From Bacteroidota bacterium (lineage in GTDB: Bacteria > Bacteroidota > Bacteroidia > UBA8524), in assembly GCA_016124735.1 (NCBI GenBank), contig WGMZ01000033.1, forward strand, positions 62,001 to 126,000: DNA of 64,000 nt, given 5' to 3'. The position numbers and the translations under genes are program-made. Below, in pieces: positions 26,930 through 33,477 of this stretch (position 1 is its first letter; every line of letters starts with the position of its first letter). The notes beneath the pieces are model-generated. The model was not told where the DNA came from, made no database searches, and saw nothing but the letters and a program-made list of their open reading frames with translations.

Positions 26930-27455
26930 TTCTCTTTAACTTCTCTTGCAGCAGCATTCTTGCTCTGCTAAACTGGCTCTTCGATGTTCCCACCGAAATG
27001 TCCAGTGTTTCTCCTATTTCCTTATGCGTGTACCCCTCAATGGCGTACAAGGTGAATACCATTCTGGATCCTTCGGGTAATTCCTGAACGGCTTTGATAA
27101 TATCTCTTACGGCAAAGCTGTCCAGATCGAGGTCTCCAATCATGTATTCGGCATCTTCCAGGTTCACTTCCGAAAATTTGATCCGCTTTTTCTTGCGGTA
27201 GTAGTCGGTTGCAGTATTCACCACAATACGGCGAATCCAGCCTTCCAGACTTCCGGTAGGCTGATACCTTTTGATGTTTTCAAATATTTTAATGAACGAC
27301 TCCTGCAAAATATTTTCCGCTTCATAGGTGTCGCGGGAATAACTCATGCATACGCCCAACATCTTACGTGCAAAGCGCTCGTACAATTTTTTCTGGTAGA
27401 ACCTGTTTTGGTCTACGCAGCCTTGTACCAGCTCTATGTCGGAGATATTGGTCAT
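26898..27455 (-). CDS. RNA polymerase sigma factor, ECF family
   Basis: About 185 residues from MTNISDIELVQGCV; a start 36 bases upstream is possible. Sigma region 2 (residues 5-80) has YERFARKMLGVCMSYSRDTYEAENILQESFIKIFENI and the DNA-binding GWIRRIVVNTATDYYRKKKR. Region 4 has LPEGSRMVFTLYAIEGYTHKEIGETLDISVGTSKSQFSRARMLLQEKL, a standard helix-turn-helix. It is a sigma-70 family factor of the extracytoplasmic-function group, expected to respond to envelope signals. It is coupled by overlap to the membrane-anchored barrel protein, the likely regulator or output. Confidence 0.93.
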   Translation of the reverse strand: MTNISDIELVQGCVDQNRFYQKKLYERFARKMLGVCMSYSRDTYEAENILQESFIKIFENIKRYQPTGSLEGWIRRIVVNTATDYYRKKKRIKFSEVNLEDAEYMIGDLDLDSFAVRDIIKAVQELPEGSRMVFTLYAIEGYTHKEIGETLDISVGTSKSQFSRARMLLQEKLKRNEQRESKRFL

Positions 27456-27561
27456 GGTTTTTGCGTTTGCGTTTGAATCTATAACGCACAAAAATAACAG
27501 GAGGTTGGATTGGGGCGAAAGTTTTTCGTTTTAAGACGAAAGGCGATAAATTTTTTTGCCC

Positions 27562-27626
27562 GGTCACTGAGCCTGTAGAAGTGCAGGGTCTCTATATATC
27601 CGGTCATTTCGACACGCTCAATGACC
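27562..27626. repeat. Inverted pair of REP-like palindromic elements
   Basis: Copy B (27602-27626) has the internal stem GGTCATT/AATGACC around TCGACACGCTC. Copy A (27562-27585) reads GGTCACTGAGCCTGTAGAAGTG and matches the reverse complement of B at about 18 of 22 positions, so the two copies point towards each other. Sequences of the form GGTCAYTGAGCSTGTCGAARTGACC are a widespread dispersed palindrome in many bacterial genomes. Confidence 0.55.
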
Positions 27627-27694
27627 CGTCGGGTAGACTCCAGATAGTTTTAGGTGTGAAGTTTTCCGTTTTACGTTCATTCAAAAAAGCAATC

Positions 27695-27774
27695 CTCTAA
27701 AAAGTCCAAATAGTCAAAAACTCTAAAGACTCTAAATCCTCTAAAAACTCTAAAAACTCTAAAAACTCTATTTA
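27695..27774. repeat. Tandem repeat of a 9-base unit (CTCTAAAAA)
   Basis: Units CTCTAAAGA, CTCTAAATC, then three perfect CTCTAAAAA and a decayed CTCTATTTA occupy 27721-27774 without gaps. Diverged units (CTCTAAAAA, GTCCAAATA, GTCAAAAA) extend leftwards to 27695. The unit contains stop codons, so it is not coding. Confidence 0.75.
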
Positions 27775-27806
27775 CTTTAAATCAGACAGCTGATACCTGA
27801 AACCTG

Positions 27807-28178
27807 TCAAGCAATTGCACAGGAACGTATATGCCGGAAATTAAAAAAGTGGAACACTACCAGGGATATTGCCGCCATCCAGGAAAGCACCGTGAATAGG
27901 AATAGTTCGTGACTGAAGAAAATGGATAAGGATAAAACCAAAATGGAAATTCGTAATCCCCATTTGATCCATTTCATGCTGTGACCTTTGGTTACCGAAT
28001 ACACAGCCCATCCGCTAACAAGTAGAAACAATACATCCCAGATATGCCATCCGTCAGGCTCTATAAATCCATAGCCCAACAAGACCAATACAGGTCCGGC
28101 AAGACAATGAATCAGGCATAGACCAGAACTGATCATGCCCAACAAATCGGATTTCGGATTGTGCTCGTGATGATGCAT
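27807..28178 (-). CDS. MerC domain-containing membrane protein
   Basis: About 123 residues from MHHHEHNPKSDLLGM. I choose this start because an upstream ATG at 28223 would lie inside the operator and above the promoter elements. The His-rich N-terminus (HHHEH) is followed by a MerC-like core: LGMISSGLCLIHCLAGPVLVLLGYGF, with the paired cysteines of LCLIHC, and about four transmembrane helices. Proteobacterial MerC moves Hg(II), but Bacteroidota members without mer genes are thought to handle other metals. Here the shared operator with an ABC operon and the absence of merA/merT favour zinc or a related metal. The gene is divergent from the ABC operon. Confidence 0.82.
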   Translation of the reverse strand: MHHHEHNPKSDLLGMISSGLCLIHCLAGPVLVLLGYGFIEPDGWHIWDVLFLLVSGWAVYSVTKGHSMKWIKWGLRISILVLSLSIFFSHELFLFTVLSWMAAISLVVFHFFNFRHIRSCAIA

Positions 28179-28189
28179 TTTTGAAGGAA

Positions 28190-28220
28190 CAAAGATAATT
28201 GCATTCTTTTTTACTTGCAA
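28190..28220 (-). promoter_or_regulatory. Promoter of the merC-like gene
   Basis: On the minus strand TTG (28218-28220) and TATCTTTG (28190-28197, exact TAnnTTTG) are separated by exactly 20 bases. The start codon lies 11 bases beyond the -7 element. The -33 box is inside the palindrome 28216-28230, so a bound repressor would block it. Confidence 0.7.
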
Positions 28221-28230
28221 CATAGTTGCA
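28216..28230. promoter_or_regulatory. Palindromic operator (probable Zur-type) between merC and the ABC operon
   Basis: TGCAAC-ATA-GTTGCA is a perfect 6-bp inverted repeat with a 3-base spacer, 5 bases before the ABC operon ATG and overlapping the merC -33 box. A near-identical site lies at the TonB receptor start (20235-20249). That a Fur-family zinc repressor binds it is inferred from the controlled genes; no fur/zur gene is in the window. Confidence 0.65.
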
Positions 28231-28235
28231 TAAAT

Positions 28236-28889
28236 ATGCTTCGATCAGAACCTCTGCACTTTGAATACACCTCCGGGACTGCACTGGACTTTCCTGGATT
28301 TGAGTTAGTTGCAGGAGAGCATCTCCTGATTCTGGGAGCTTCCGGATCCGGAAAAAGCACCTGGCTACAATTGCTCTCCGGAATACGCAAACCAAAAACA
28401 GGAAATATTTATTACGGAACAAGGGCATTGAATGTGCTCAAGGGTTCTGCGCTGGATCAATTCCGGAACCAGCATATCGGCATCATCTTTCAGGAACATG
28501 CTTTTATCCCCTCCCTTTCTGCGCGGGAAAATTTAATGCTGAGTACCCCAGACATTCCGGCACTGGAGAATAAAGCAAAAGCGTTGGGACTTCATCATCT
28601 ATTGAATAAAAAGCCGCAGCACCTGAGTGTGGGCGAACGCCAAAGGTTGGCCATCCTTCGTTGTTTGTTGAGAAAACCTCAGGTAATTCTTGCCGATGAA
28701 CCGAGCTCCAGCCTGGATGACATTCATTGCGAACGGGTGATTCAACTTTTGCTGGATGAAGCCAAAAAACTCAATGCCTCACTCATTGTAGTCACACATG
28801 ATGCCCGGGTGAAGCCCTTTTTGAAAGGAGACTCGAAAGATGACACTCCTTTACATTGCATGGAAAAACCTACGCTACCGCTGGAATAG
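28236..28889 (+). CDS. ABC transporter ATP-binding protein (MacB-like, zinc-starvation operon type)
   Basis: 217 residues from MLRSEPLHFEY; an in-frame TTG upstream is inside the operator and rejected. Walker A is GASGSGKST (residues 34-42), the Q-loop is in IIFQEHAFIPSLSARENL, the ABC signature is LSVGERQRL, Walker B is VILADEPSSSLDD and the switch His is in VVTHDARV. It resembles LolD/MacB ATPases that power type VII ABC systems. It is the first gene of the operon ATPase-permease-DUF3299-DUF6702, and the frame overlaps the permease by 50 bases. The gene order (ATPase, permease, DUF3299) equals that of PA4064-PA4066 of Pseudomonas aeruginosa, known to be zinc-repressed. Confidence 0.9.
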   Translation: MLRSEPLHFEYTSGTALDFPGFELVAGEHLLILGASGSGKSTWLQLLSGIRKPKTGNIYYGTRALNVLKGSALDQFRNQHIGIIFQEHAFIPSLSARENLMLSTPDIPALENKAKALGLHHLLNKKPQHLSVGERQRLAILRCLLRKPQVILADEPSSSLDDIHCERVIQLLLDEAKKLNASLIVVTHDARVKPFLKGDSKDDTPLHCMEKPTLPLE

Positions 28890-30018
28890 TCATCTGCTAA
28901 GTCTGCTTTTATTCTCAATTTCCATTGGCATCCTCTGGGCGGTTCACGAATTTGCCCGCCAAAGTGAAGAGAAATTAAAAGCTAACCTGGCACAAACGGA
29001 TCTGGTTATCGGTGCCAAAGGTAGTCCGCTGCAAATCATCCTTTCTTCGCTTTACCATATCGATGCTCCAACGGGCAATATTTCCTATATTGAAGCCAAA
29101 CGCTGGATGCATCACCCCATGATACGGCAAGCCATTCCTCTTGCTTATGGCGATTATTACCAGCAGTATAAAATTATTGGAAGCGATACGGGCATTCTTT
29201 CCTGGTACGGAGTTCAACTTGCGGAGGGAAATGTTTGGCACCAAGCAGGAGATGTTGTTCTGGGTGCTGCCCTTGCGCATCAAACTCATCTGCAAATTGG
29301 AAGCACATTTAGCGGACAGCACGGCAGTATGGATGCCGAAGCGGAACATGGTCAATACCGGGTGGTTGGCATATTGGAACCCAAAGGAACAGTAATTGAT
29401 CAATTGGTATTATGTGCTCTGGAAACCGTGTGGGCCGTCCATGAGAAACACGGTGCAGTCCTGGCTGATTCAGCAAAAGAAGTTACCGCCGTCTTATTGC
29501 GCTACAAGAACCCAATGGCAGCTATTCAAATTCCAAGGGCCATCAATGAAAACAGCAATTTACAGGCAGCCGCACCGAGCATTGAAATCAACCGATTGGC
29601 ATTTATGCTGAATAATGGAACGGATGTGATTGCCTATCTGGCAATCGGGCTATTTGTGCTTGCAGCCTTGAGCATGCTTATCCAGGTATGGATGGGACTT
29701 AAAGTCCGCAAAAAGGAATTGGCCCTTCTTCGTTATACCGGATATACAAGAAGCCGAATTCTACTCCTTCTGTACTACGAAATTGCTTTTATCAGCCTTT
29801 TGTCTTTTGTATTTGGAGAAATGTTGGCACGTGTCCTTTTACATACCTTTAGCGATGCATTGGCTTTTGGCAGCAGCTATACATTAAATGCAACCCATTT
29901 CACTTCTTTCGATCTGCTATTGCTGGGAATGCCTCTGCTCATCGCAGGACTTCCTTTGCTTTTTAACCTGCGGAGTATATTTCGCAGTTCTGTGGCCGAT
30001 TTATTGCAAAACGAATAA
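28840..30018 (+). CDS. ABC transporter permease (FtsX/MacB-like)
   Basis: A 392-residue inner-membrane protein with one N-terminal helix (residues 15-36). A periplasmic domain of about 210 residues contains DLVIGAKGSPLQIILSSLYHIDAPTGNI, the typical opening of this permease subfamily, and QYKIIGSDTG. Three C-terminal helices (about 255-390) form the FtsX domain. The periplasmic part is rich in histidines (MHHPMIRQ, WHQAGD, HQTH, HGSMDAEAEHGQY), consistent with metal handling, although that is inference. Transporters of this class usually do mechanical or extrusion work across the periplasm, not import. It is co-transcribed with the ATPase (50-base overlap) and the two small proteins downstream. 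Confidence 0.88.
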   Translation: MTLLYIAWKNLRYRWNSHLLSLLLFSISIGILWAVHEFARQSEEKLKANLAQTDLVIGAKGSPLQIILSSLYHIDAPTGNISYIEAKRWMHHPMIRQAIPLAYGDYYQQYKIIGSDTGILSWYGVQLAEGNVWHQAGDVVLGAALAHQTHLQIGSTFSGQHGSMDAEAEHGQYRVVGILEPKGTVIDQLVLCALETVWAVHEKHGAVLADSAKEVTAVLLRYKNPMAAIQIPRAINENSNLQAAAPSIEINRLAFMLNNGTDVIAYLAIGLFVLAALSMLIQVWMGLKVRKKELALLRYTGYTRSRILLLLYYEIAFISLLSFVFGEMLARVLLHTFSDALAFGSSYTLNATHFTSFDLLLLGMPLLIAGLPLLFNLRSIFRSSVADLLQNE

Positions 30019-30024
30019 GGCCCC

Positions 30025-30032
30025 TATTTTTG
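30025..30032 (+). promoter_or_regulatory. Possible internal -7 element upstream of the DUF3299-like gene
   Basis: TATTTTTG matches TAnnTTTG and ends 5 bases before the ATG. It could be a second, internal promoter. No convincing TTG at 20-base spacing was found, so this is weak. Confidence 0.25.
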
Positions 30033-30037
30033 TATTC

Positions 30038-30466
30038 ATGAAAAGAAATCTTCTTCTCTTTTTTCTTTTTGTTCTTCCCTTTGGACAACCCGAACAAATC
30101 ACTTGGAAAACCCTGTCAGATGTCAAGTTTGAAAAACAATGGGATAAAAAGGAAGGCATGTATGTGCTTTATCCGAGTTTTGGTGAATCGGTTAAAAAAA
30201 TGGCGGGCAAAGAAGTGCAAATCAGTGGCTATGTGATTCCCGTCGACTATAATGAAAATTTCTATGTTCTCAGCGCCTTTCCTTACAGTGCTTGTTTCTT
30301 TTGCGGTGGTGCCGGACCTGAATCTGTCATATCTCTCAAATTCAAAGACAAAAGCGAACGGTTTAAAACCGATACAAAACTGGAAGTCAAAGGCCGATTA
30401 GAGCTGAACAGTTCCGATATTTACGAAATGAATTATATCCTCCGTGATGTTGAAAAAGTTCATTAG
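30038..30466 (+). CDS. DUF3299-like periplasmic protein
   Basis: 142 residues from MKRNLLLFFLFVLPFG, a signal peptide; in-frame codons upstream overlap the permease gene and are not used. The mature protein has WDKKEGMYVLYPSFGESVKKMAGKEVQISGYVIPVDYNENFYVLS, then SACFFCGGAGPESVISL, then KLEVKGRLELNSSDIYEMNYIL. The ISGYVIPVD segment, the metal-ligand-like CFFC pair and the OB-fold-like strand pattern fit DUF3299, the family of PA4066. In Pseudomonas and Vibrio the family is zinc-repressed and sits with the same ABC pair. It is probably a periplasmic or lipid-anchored accessory of the transporter. It overlaps the DUF6702 gene by 20 bases. Confidence 0.75.
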   Translation: MKRNLLLFFLFVLPFGQPEQITWKTLSDVKFEKQWDKKEGMYVLYPSFGESVKKMAGKEVQISGYVIPVDYNENFYVLSAFPYSACFFCGGAGPESVISLKFKDKSERFKTDTKLEVKGRLELNSSDIYEMNYILRDVEKVH

Positions 30467-30944
30467 TTGGGGAATCCTTCTGTTGACCCTGGTATTTCTC
30501 TCATCCGCCAGTCTGCATAAGTTTTATGTGAGCCATTATACCCTGGATTACCGCCATCAAACATTGGAGATTACAGCCAAGGTATTTACCGATGACCTGG
30601 AAAAGGTGCTACAAACAGATGATGCCTCTCTACGCATTGACGAGCGGCAAGATTCCAAATTACTGGGAAAGAAAATCTCTGACTATTATTCCAATCATCT
30701 GCAAATTCAATTGGATCATCACAAAATAGAGACAGACTATGTGGGTTATGAACTGGATCAGGACGTGCTCTACGTTTATATGAAGATTGATTCGCTGTCC
30801 TCTGCACCAAAATCCTTGCGAATTCAATGCGATGCACTAACTGAATCCTTCCCGGATCAGGTCAATTTGTTCCGGGTAAAATGTGGTTCCATAGATCAGA
30901 CCTTTTTTCTGAATTCATCGGAGAAAACCAAAGATTTGCCCTGA
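30447..30944 (+). CDS. DUF6702 family protein
   Basis: 165 residues from MLKKFISWGILLLTLVFLSS (signal peptide or anchor). The mature protein starts HKFYVSHYTLDYRHQTLEITAKVFTDDLEKVLQ, the recognisable opening of DUF6702, with several histidines (HKF, SHY, RHQ, NHLQIQLDHH). In proteobacterial versions of this operon the corresponding small protein is the zinc-binding DUF2796 (ZrgA type). DUF6702 may play that role here, which is an inference from position and composition. Last gene of the operon; the next gene lies 29 bases on. Confidence 0.75.
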   Translation: MLKKFISWGILLLTLVFLSSASLHKFYVSHYTLDYRHQTLEITAKVFTDDLEKVLQTDDASLRIDERQDSKLLGKKISDYYSNHLQIQLDHHKIETDYVGYELDQDVLYVYMKIDSLSSAPKSLRIQCDALTESFPDQVNLFRVKCGSIDQTFFLNSSEKTKDLP

Positions 30945-30973
30945 GTTTCAAGAAGGCTTTGTATCTTTAGAGA

Positions 30974-31339
30974 ATGATTCTCGGACTCCGTACCTGCATC
31001 TATTCCGTCCCTAATTTGAGGGAAGCCATTGCCTGGTATAACCGTGCATTTCAAGTGGAGCCCTATTTTAATGAATCTTTTTACGCCGGCTATTCAGTCG
31101 GAGGATATGAACTGGGATTGATTCCTGTGGAAACAGAAACGCAGGTGAAAGGACATCCCGCAATCACCTATTGGGGCGTGGATAATGTGGAAAAGGAATA
31201 CCAGCATTTTATTTCCTTAGGAGCCAAGCCAATTGAAGAACCCACCCATGTGGGTGGAGATATCGTGGTGGCGTCTGTCCGGGATCCCTGGGGAAATGCG
31301 ATTGGTCTAATTTATAACCCGGAGTTTGAGGCGAAATAA
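30974..31339 (+). CDS. VOC (glyoxalase/dioxygenase) superfamily protein
   Basis: A 121-residue single-module VOC protein: LGLRTCIYSVPNLREAIAWYNRAF opens the first beta-alpha-beta-beta-beta unit, and VDNVEKEYQHFISLGAKPIEEP with VASVRDPWGNAIGLIYNP closes the second. The family's terminal metal ligand position (the E in NPEFE or IGLIYN) is not a clear Glu, so enzymatic activity is uncertain. Function cannot be named; relatives include glyoxalase-like and antibiotic-binding proteins. Cytoplasmic, with a co-directional SRPBCC gene 23 bases downstream. Confidence 0.85.
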   Translation: MILGLRTCIYSVPNLREAIAWYNRAFQVEPYFNESFYAGYSVGGYELGLIPVETETQVKGHPAITYWGVDNVEKEYQHFISLGAKPIEEPTHVGGDIVVASVRDPWGNAIGLIYNPEFEAK

Positions 31340-31362
31340 TCTCCATTTCATAAATTGCGTAT

Positions 31363-31773
31363 ATGACAAAAATTACGGTTAGCGCACAAATCCAAAAACC
31401 CGTGAGTGAAGTTTGGCACCACTGGAACCTACCAGAAAGTATCATCAAATGGAATTCTGCCCACCCAAGTTGGCATTGTCCTTTTGCAGAAAATGACCTC
31501 CGTGTGGGTGGCCTGCTCAAGTCCAGAATGGAAGCGGTGGATGGGAGCATTGGTTTTGATTTTGGTGGCACCTATCTCGAAGTAGATGATCATTCCAAAA
31601 TTGTATATGTACTGGGCGATGGACGTCGGGTTGAAATTCAGTTCGAAGCCAGGGATGATTCAACCAAAGTGACTGAAACTTTTGATGCAGAAGCTCAGAA
31701 CCCGATTGAAATGCAACAACAAGGCTGGCAGGCCATACTGGACAATTTCAAAAAGTACGTTGAAGCTTTGTGA
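31363..31773 (+). CDS. SRPBCC family protein (AHSA1-like)
   Basis: A 136-residue cytoplasmic protein of the START/SRPBCC helix-grip fold: ITVSAQIQKPVSEVWHHWNLPESIIKWNSAHPSWHCP, LRVGGLLKSRMEA, FGGTYLEVDDHSKIVYVLGDGR, TKVTETFDAE and a C-terminal helix QQQGWQAILDNFKKYVEAL. This is the AHSA1 / SRPBCC-type binding cavity fold; the ligand is unknown. It follows the VOC gene, a common pairing in Bacteroidota, and the two are likely co-transcribed. Confidence 0.88.
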   Translation: MTKITVSAQIQKPVSEVWHHWNLPESIIKWNSAHPSWHCPFAENDLRVGGLLKSRMEAVDGSIGFDFGGTYLEVDDHSKIVYVLGDGRRVEIQFEARDDSTKVTETFDAEAQNPIEMQQQGWQAILDNFKKYVEAL

Positions 31774-31791
31774 TACGTGTGAATCATTCGC

Positions 31792-32163
31792 ATGCGAAAA
31801 CTATTCATTCTTATTTGGGCCATTGTTAGCCTGGTAATGTTCTGGTATATCTCGCCCATCAATAAAAGTACAGCCCCGGAAACTGCCGAACAGGCCATAG
31901 AAGAATACCTGCAATTCAGTGAAAATCCTATGGTAATGGCCAACCGATATTTGGATCAGAAGATGAATGCTCATTCAATTGGAAACCGTTTGGTCGAGGG
32001 CAAAGAATATGAAGTGTTCCAGATTGGATTTATGGAATCAAAGGACAAACAAGAACCTTCTTACGTACTTTGCGCGACGGTGCTTTGGAACCAGGAAGAA
32101 CAAATACTCCTGGAAGAAAGCCTGTTTCACAACGAACTTATTGATGCGATGCCCTGGCGATAA
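31792..32163 (+). CDS. Hypothetical protein with N-terminal membrane anchor
   Basis: 123 residues with an N-terminal hydrophobic segment (LFILIWAIVSLVMFWYI, residues 4-20) that may be a signal anchor, then a soluble domain (EQAIEEYLQFSENPMVMANRYLDQKMNAHSIGNRLVEGKEYEVFQIGFME). I do not recognise the family. It sits 18 bases after the SRPBCC gene and 33 bases before the DUF1287 gene on the same strand, so it probably belongs to the same small operon. Confidence 0.65.
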   Translation: MRKLFILIWAIVSLVMFWYISPINKSTAPETAEQAIEEYLQFSENPMVMANRYLDQKMNAHSIGNRLVEGKEYEVFQIGFMESKDKQEPSYVLCATVLWNQEEQILLEESLFHNELIDAMPWR

Positions 32164-32196
32164 TACCAGGCATTGGTCAATTATCGTTATCCATAT

Positions 32197-32775
32197 GTGC
32201 ATCGTCTCCTTATCCTATCCTTTCTTTTTCTCAGTCATTGGGTTCAAGCGCAAAGTGATTTTTATACACGCCTGGCGGATTCTGCCTTTAGCTTGACTCT
32301 GGATCATGTGATTTACGACCCATCCTATTTCTCCATTCCCTATCCAAATGGTGATGTTCCTGCTGGGAAAGGGGTGTGTACCGACGTGGTGATTCGTTCC
32401 TACCGAAAAGTGGGCATCGATCTGCAAAAATTGGTGCACGAAGACATGACGGCACATTTCAATCTTTACCCTAAGAACTGGGGACTCAAAAGCACCGATA
32501 AAAACATTGACCACCGCAGGGTGCCAAACCTGATGGTTTTCTTCTCTCGAAAAGGCAGCAGTTTGCCTGTCTCAAATACAGCAGATGACTACCATCCTGG
32601 CGATATTGTCTGTTGGGATCTGGGAGGAGGCATCACTCATATTGGCATTGTGGCCAATAGAAAGTCGGCAGATGGCAAACGCTGGCAAATCATCCACAAT
32701 ATTGGCGGCGGACAAGTGATGGAGGATGTGCTGTTTAACTATAGGTTGATTGGGCATTACCGGTATGAAGGGTAA
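32197..32775 (+). CDS. DUF1287 family secreted protein
   Basis: About 192 residues from the GTG at 32197 (MHRLLILSFLFLSHWVQAQ signal peptide). A TTG at 32173 is an alternative, but no ATG exists in frame. The mature protein has the DUF1287 core: VIYDPSYFSIPYPNGDVPAGKGVCTDVVIRSYRKVGIDLQKLVHEDM, then DYHPGDIVCWDLGGGITHIGIVANRKS and IIHNIGGGQVMED. The cysteine of GVCTDV and the histidine of THIGIV resemble an NlpC/P60-like catalytic pair, and the family is related to that fold, so a cell-wall peptidase role is possible but unproven. Confidence 0.85.
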   Translation: MHRLLILSFLFLSHWVQAQSDFYTRLADSAFSLTLDHVIYDPSYFSIPYPNGDVPAGKGVCTDVVIRSYRKVGIDLQKLVHEDMTAHFNLYPKNWGLKSTDKNIDHRRVPNLMVFFSRKGSSLPVSNTADDYHPGDIVCWDLGGGITHIGIVANRKSADGKRWQIIHNIGGGQVMEDVLFNYRLIGHYRYEG

Positions 32776-32838
32776 ATCATAAGATTCGGCACAAACTAAA
32801 ATCAAAACCCTCTGTTATCTTGGTCAAAAAAGAGTGCG

Positions 32839-33423
32839 ATGAAAGAGGCCTTAGATCATCTGCATAAAGTAATCGGTCAGTTGATTACTTTCCGAGAGGA
32901 AGAGATGCACCGCTTTACTTCGATGTTGGAAATTCGGAAATATAAAAAACGCTACATCCTTCAGCCGGTCGGAAAAATTCCAAACGAGGTTTTGTTTATA
33001 CATTCCGGGTTGATTCGGGTTTGCCTGGATGATTATTCCGGAAAAGAACACAGCATTCATTTCGCAACAGAAAGTCAATTCATTGCCGATTACTCCAATT
33101 TTATTTTAAATGAGCCCGCTGTATACCGGCTTGAAGCCATGGAAAATCTGGAAGTGGTTGTTTTACCAAGAGCTGCCATAGAGTGGGGCTATACCCATTT
33201 GCAGGAAGGAGAAAAATTGGGAAGGATGATAGCCGAATTCTATTTCATCTACCACGATAACCGCATCCGAAATCAATATATGCGCACTCCAAAAGAAAGG
33301 TACGAAGCCATTCAACATGTGTTTCCAGATATTCACCAACGTGTGCCTCAGCATATGATTGCTTCTTATTTGGGAATTACTCCCATCCATCTTAGTCGAC
33401 TGAAAAAAGAGGCAAAAGTCTAA
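32839..33423 (+). CDS. Crp/Fnr family transcriptional regulator
   Basis: A 194-residue cytoplasmic regulator with a cyclic-nucleotide-binding-like beta-roll (residues 15-125: YKKRYILQPVGKIPNEVLFIHSGLIRVCLDD, FIADYSNFILNEPAVYRLEAMENLEVVVLPR). A dimer helix and a C-terminal helix-turn-helix follow (RYEAIQHVFPDIHQRVPQHMIASYLGITPIHLSRLKKEA). The phosphate-binding cassette of true cAMP receptors is not conserved, as is usual in this Bacteroidota subgroup, so the effector is unknown. It is followed 55 bases later by a lipoprotein SRPBCC gene, forming the first of two Crp-SRPBCC modules. Confidence 0.9.
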   Translation: MKEALDHLHKVIGQLITFREEEMHRFTSMLEIRKYKKRYILQPVGKIPNEVLFIHSGLIRVCLDDYSGKEHSIHFATESQFIADYSNFILNEPAVYRLEAMENLEVVVLPRAAIEWGYTHLQEGEKLGRMIAEFYFIYHDNRIRNQYMRTPKERYEAIQHVFPDIHQRVPQHMIASYLGITPIHLSRLKKEAKV

Positions 33424-33477
33424 ACATTTGTTATCGATTTAAGGCGGACCCTGCTCTCAACTTTGAAGAAAAAAAAG

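Larger units (their letters stand above)
27456..27806. other. 350-base non-coding repeat-rich gap
   Basis: There is no gene here. From left to right it holds short AAGACGAAAGG-type units (about 27520-27550), an inverted pair of REP-like sequences (27562-27626), a 9-base tandem array (27695-27774) and CTGATACCTGAAACCTG-type units (27789-27806). It separates the sigma operon from the merC/ABC locus. Confidence 0.7.

Noticed and set aside
27721-27774. CRISPR-like array at the 9-base repeats
   Set aside because: The units are contiguous with no spacers and far shorter than CRISPR repeats, and no cas gene is present.
27807-28178. Mercury-resistance (mer) operon
   Set aside because: There is no merA, merT, merP or merR-like gene nearby; the shared operator with the ABC operon points to zinc or a similar metal.
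28178-28223. Longer start for the merC-like gene at 28223
   Set aside because: It would place the start codon inside the operator and upstream of the promoter found at 28190-28220. The start at 28178 gives the His-rich N-terminus and fits the promoter.
28215-28235. TTG start of the ABC ATPase at 28215
   Set aside because: It lies within the palindrome, and the ATG at 28236 begins a normal ABC ATPase N-terminus.
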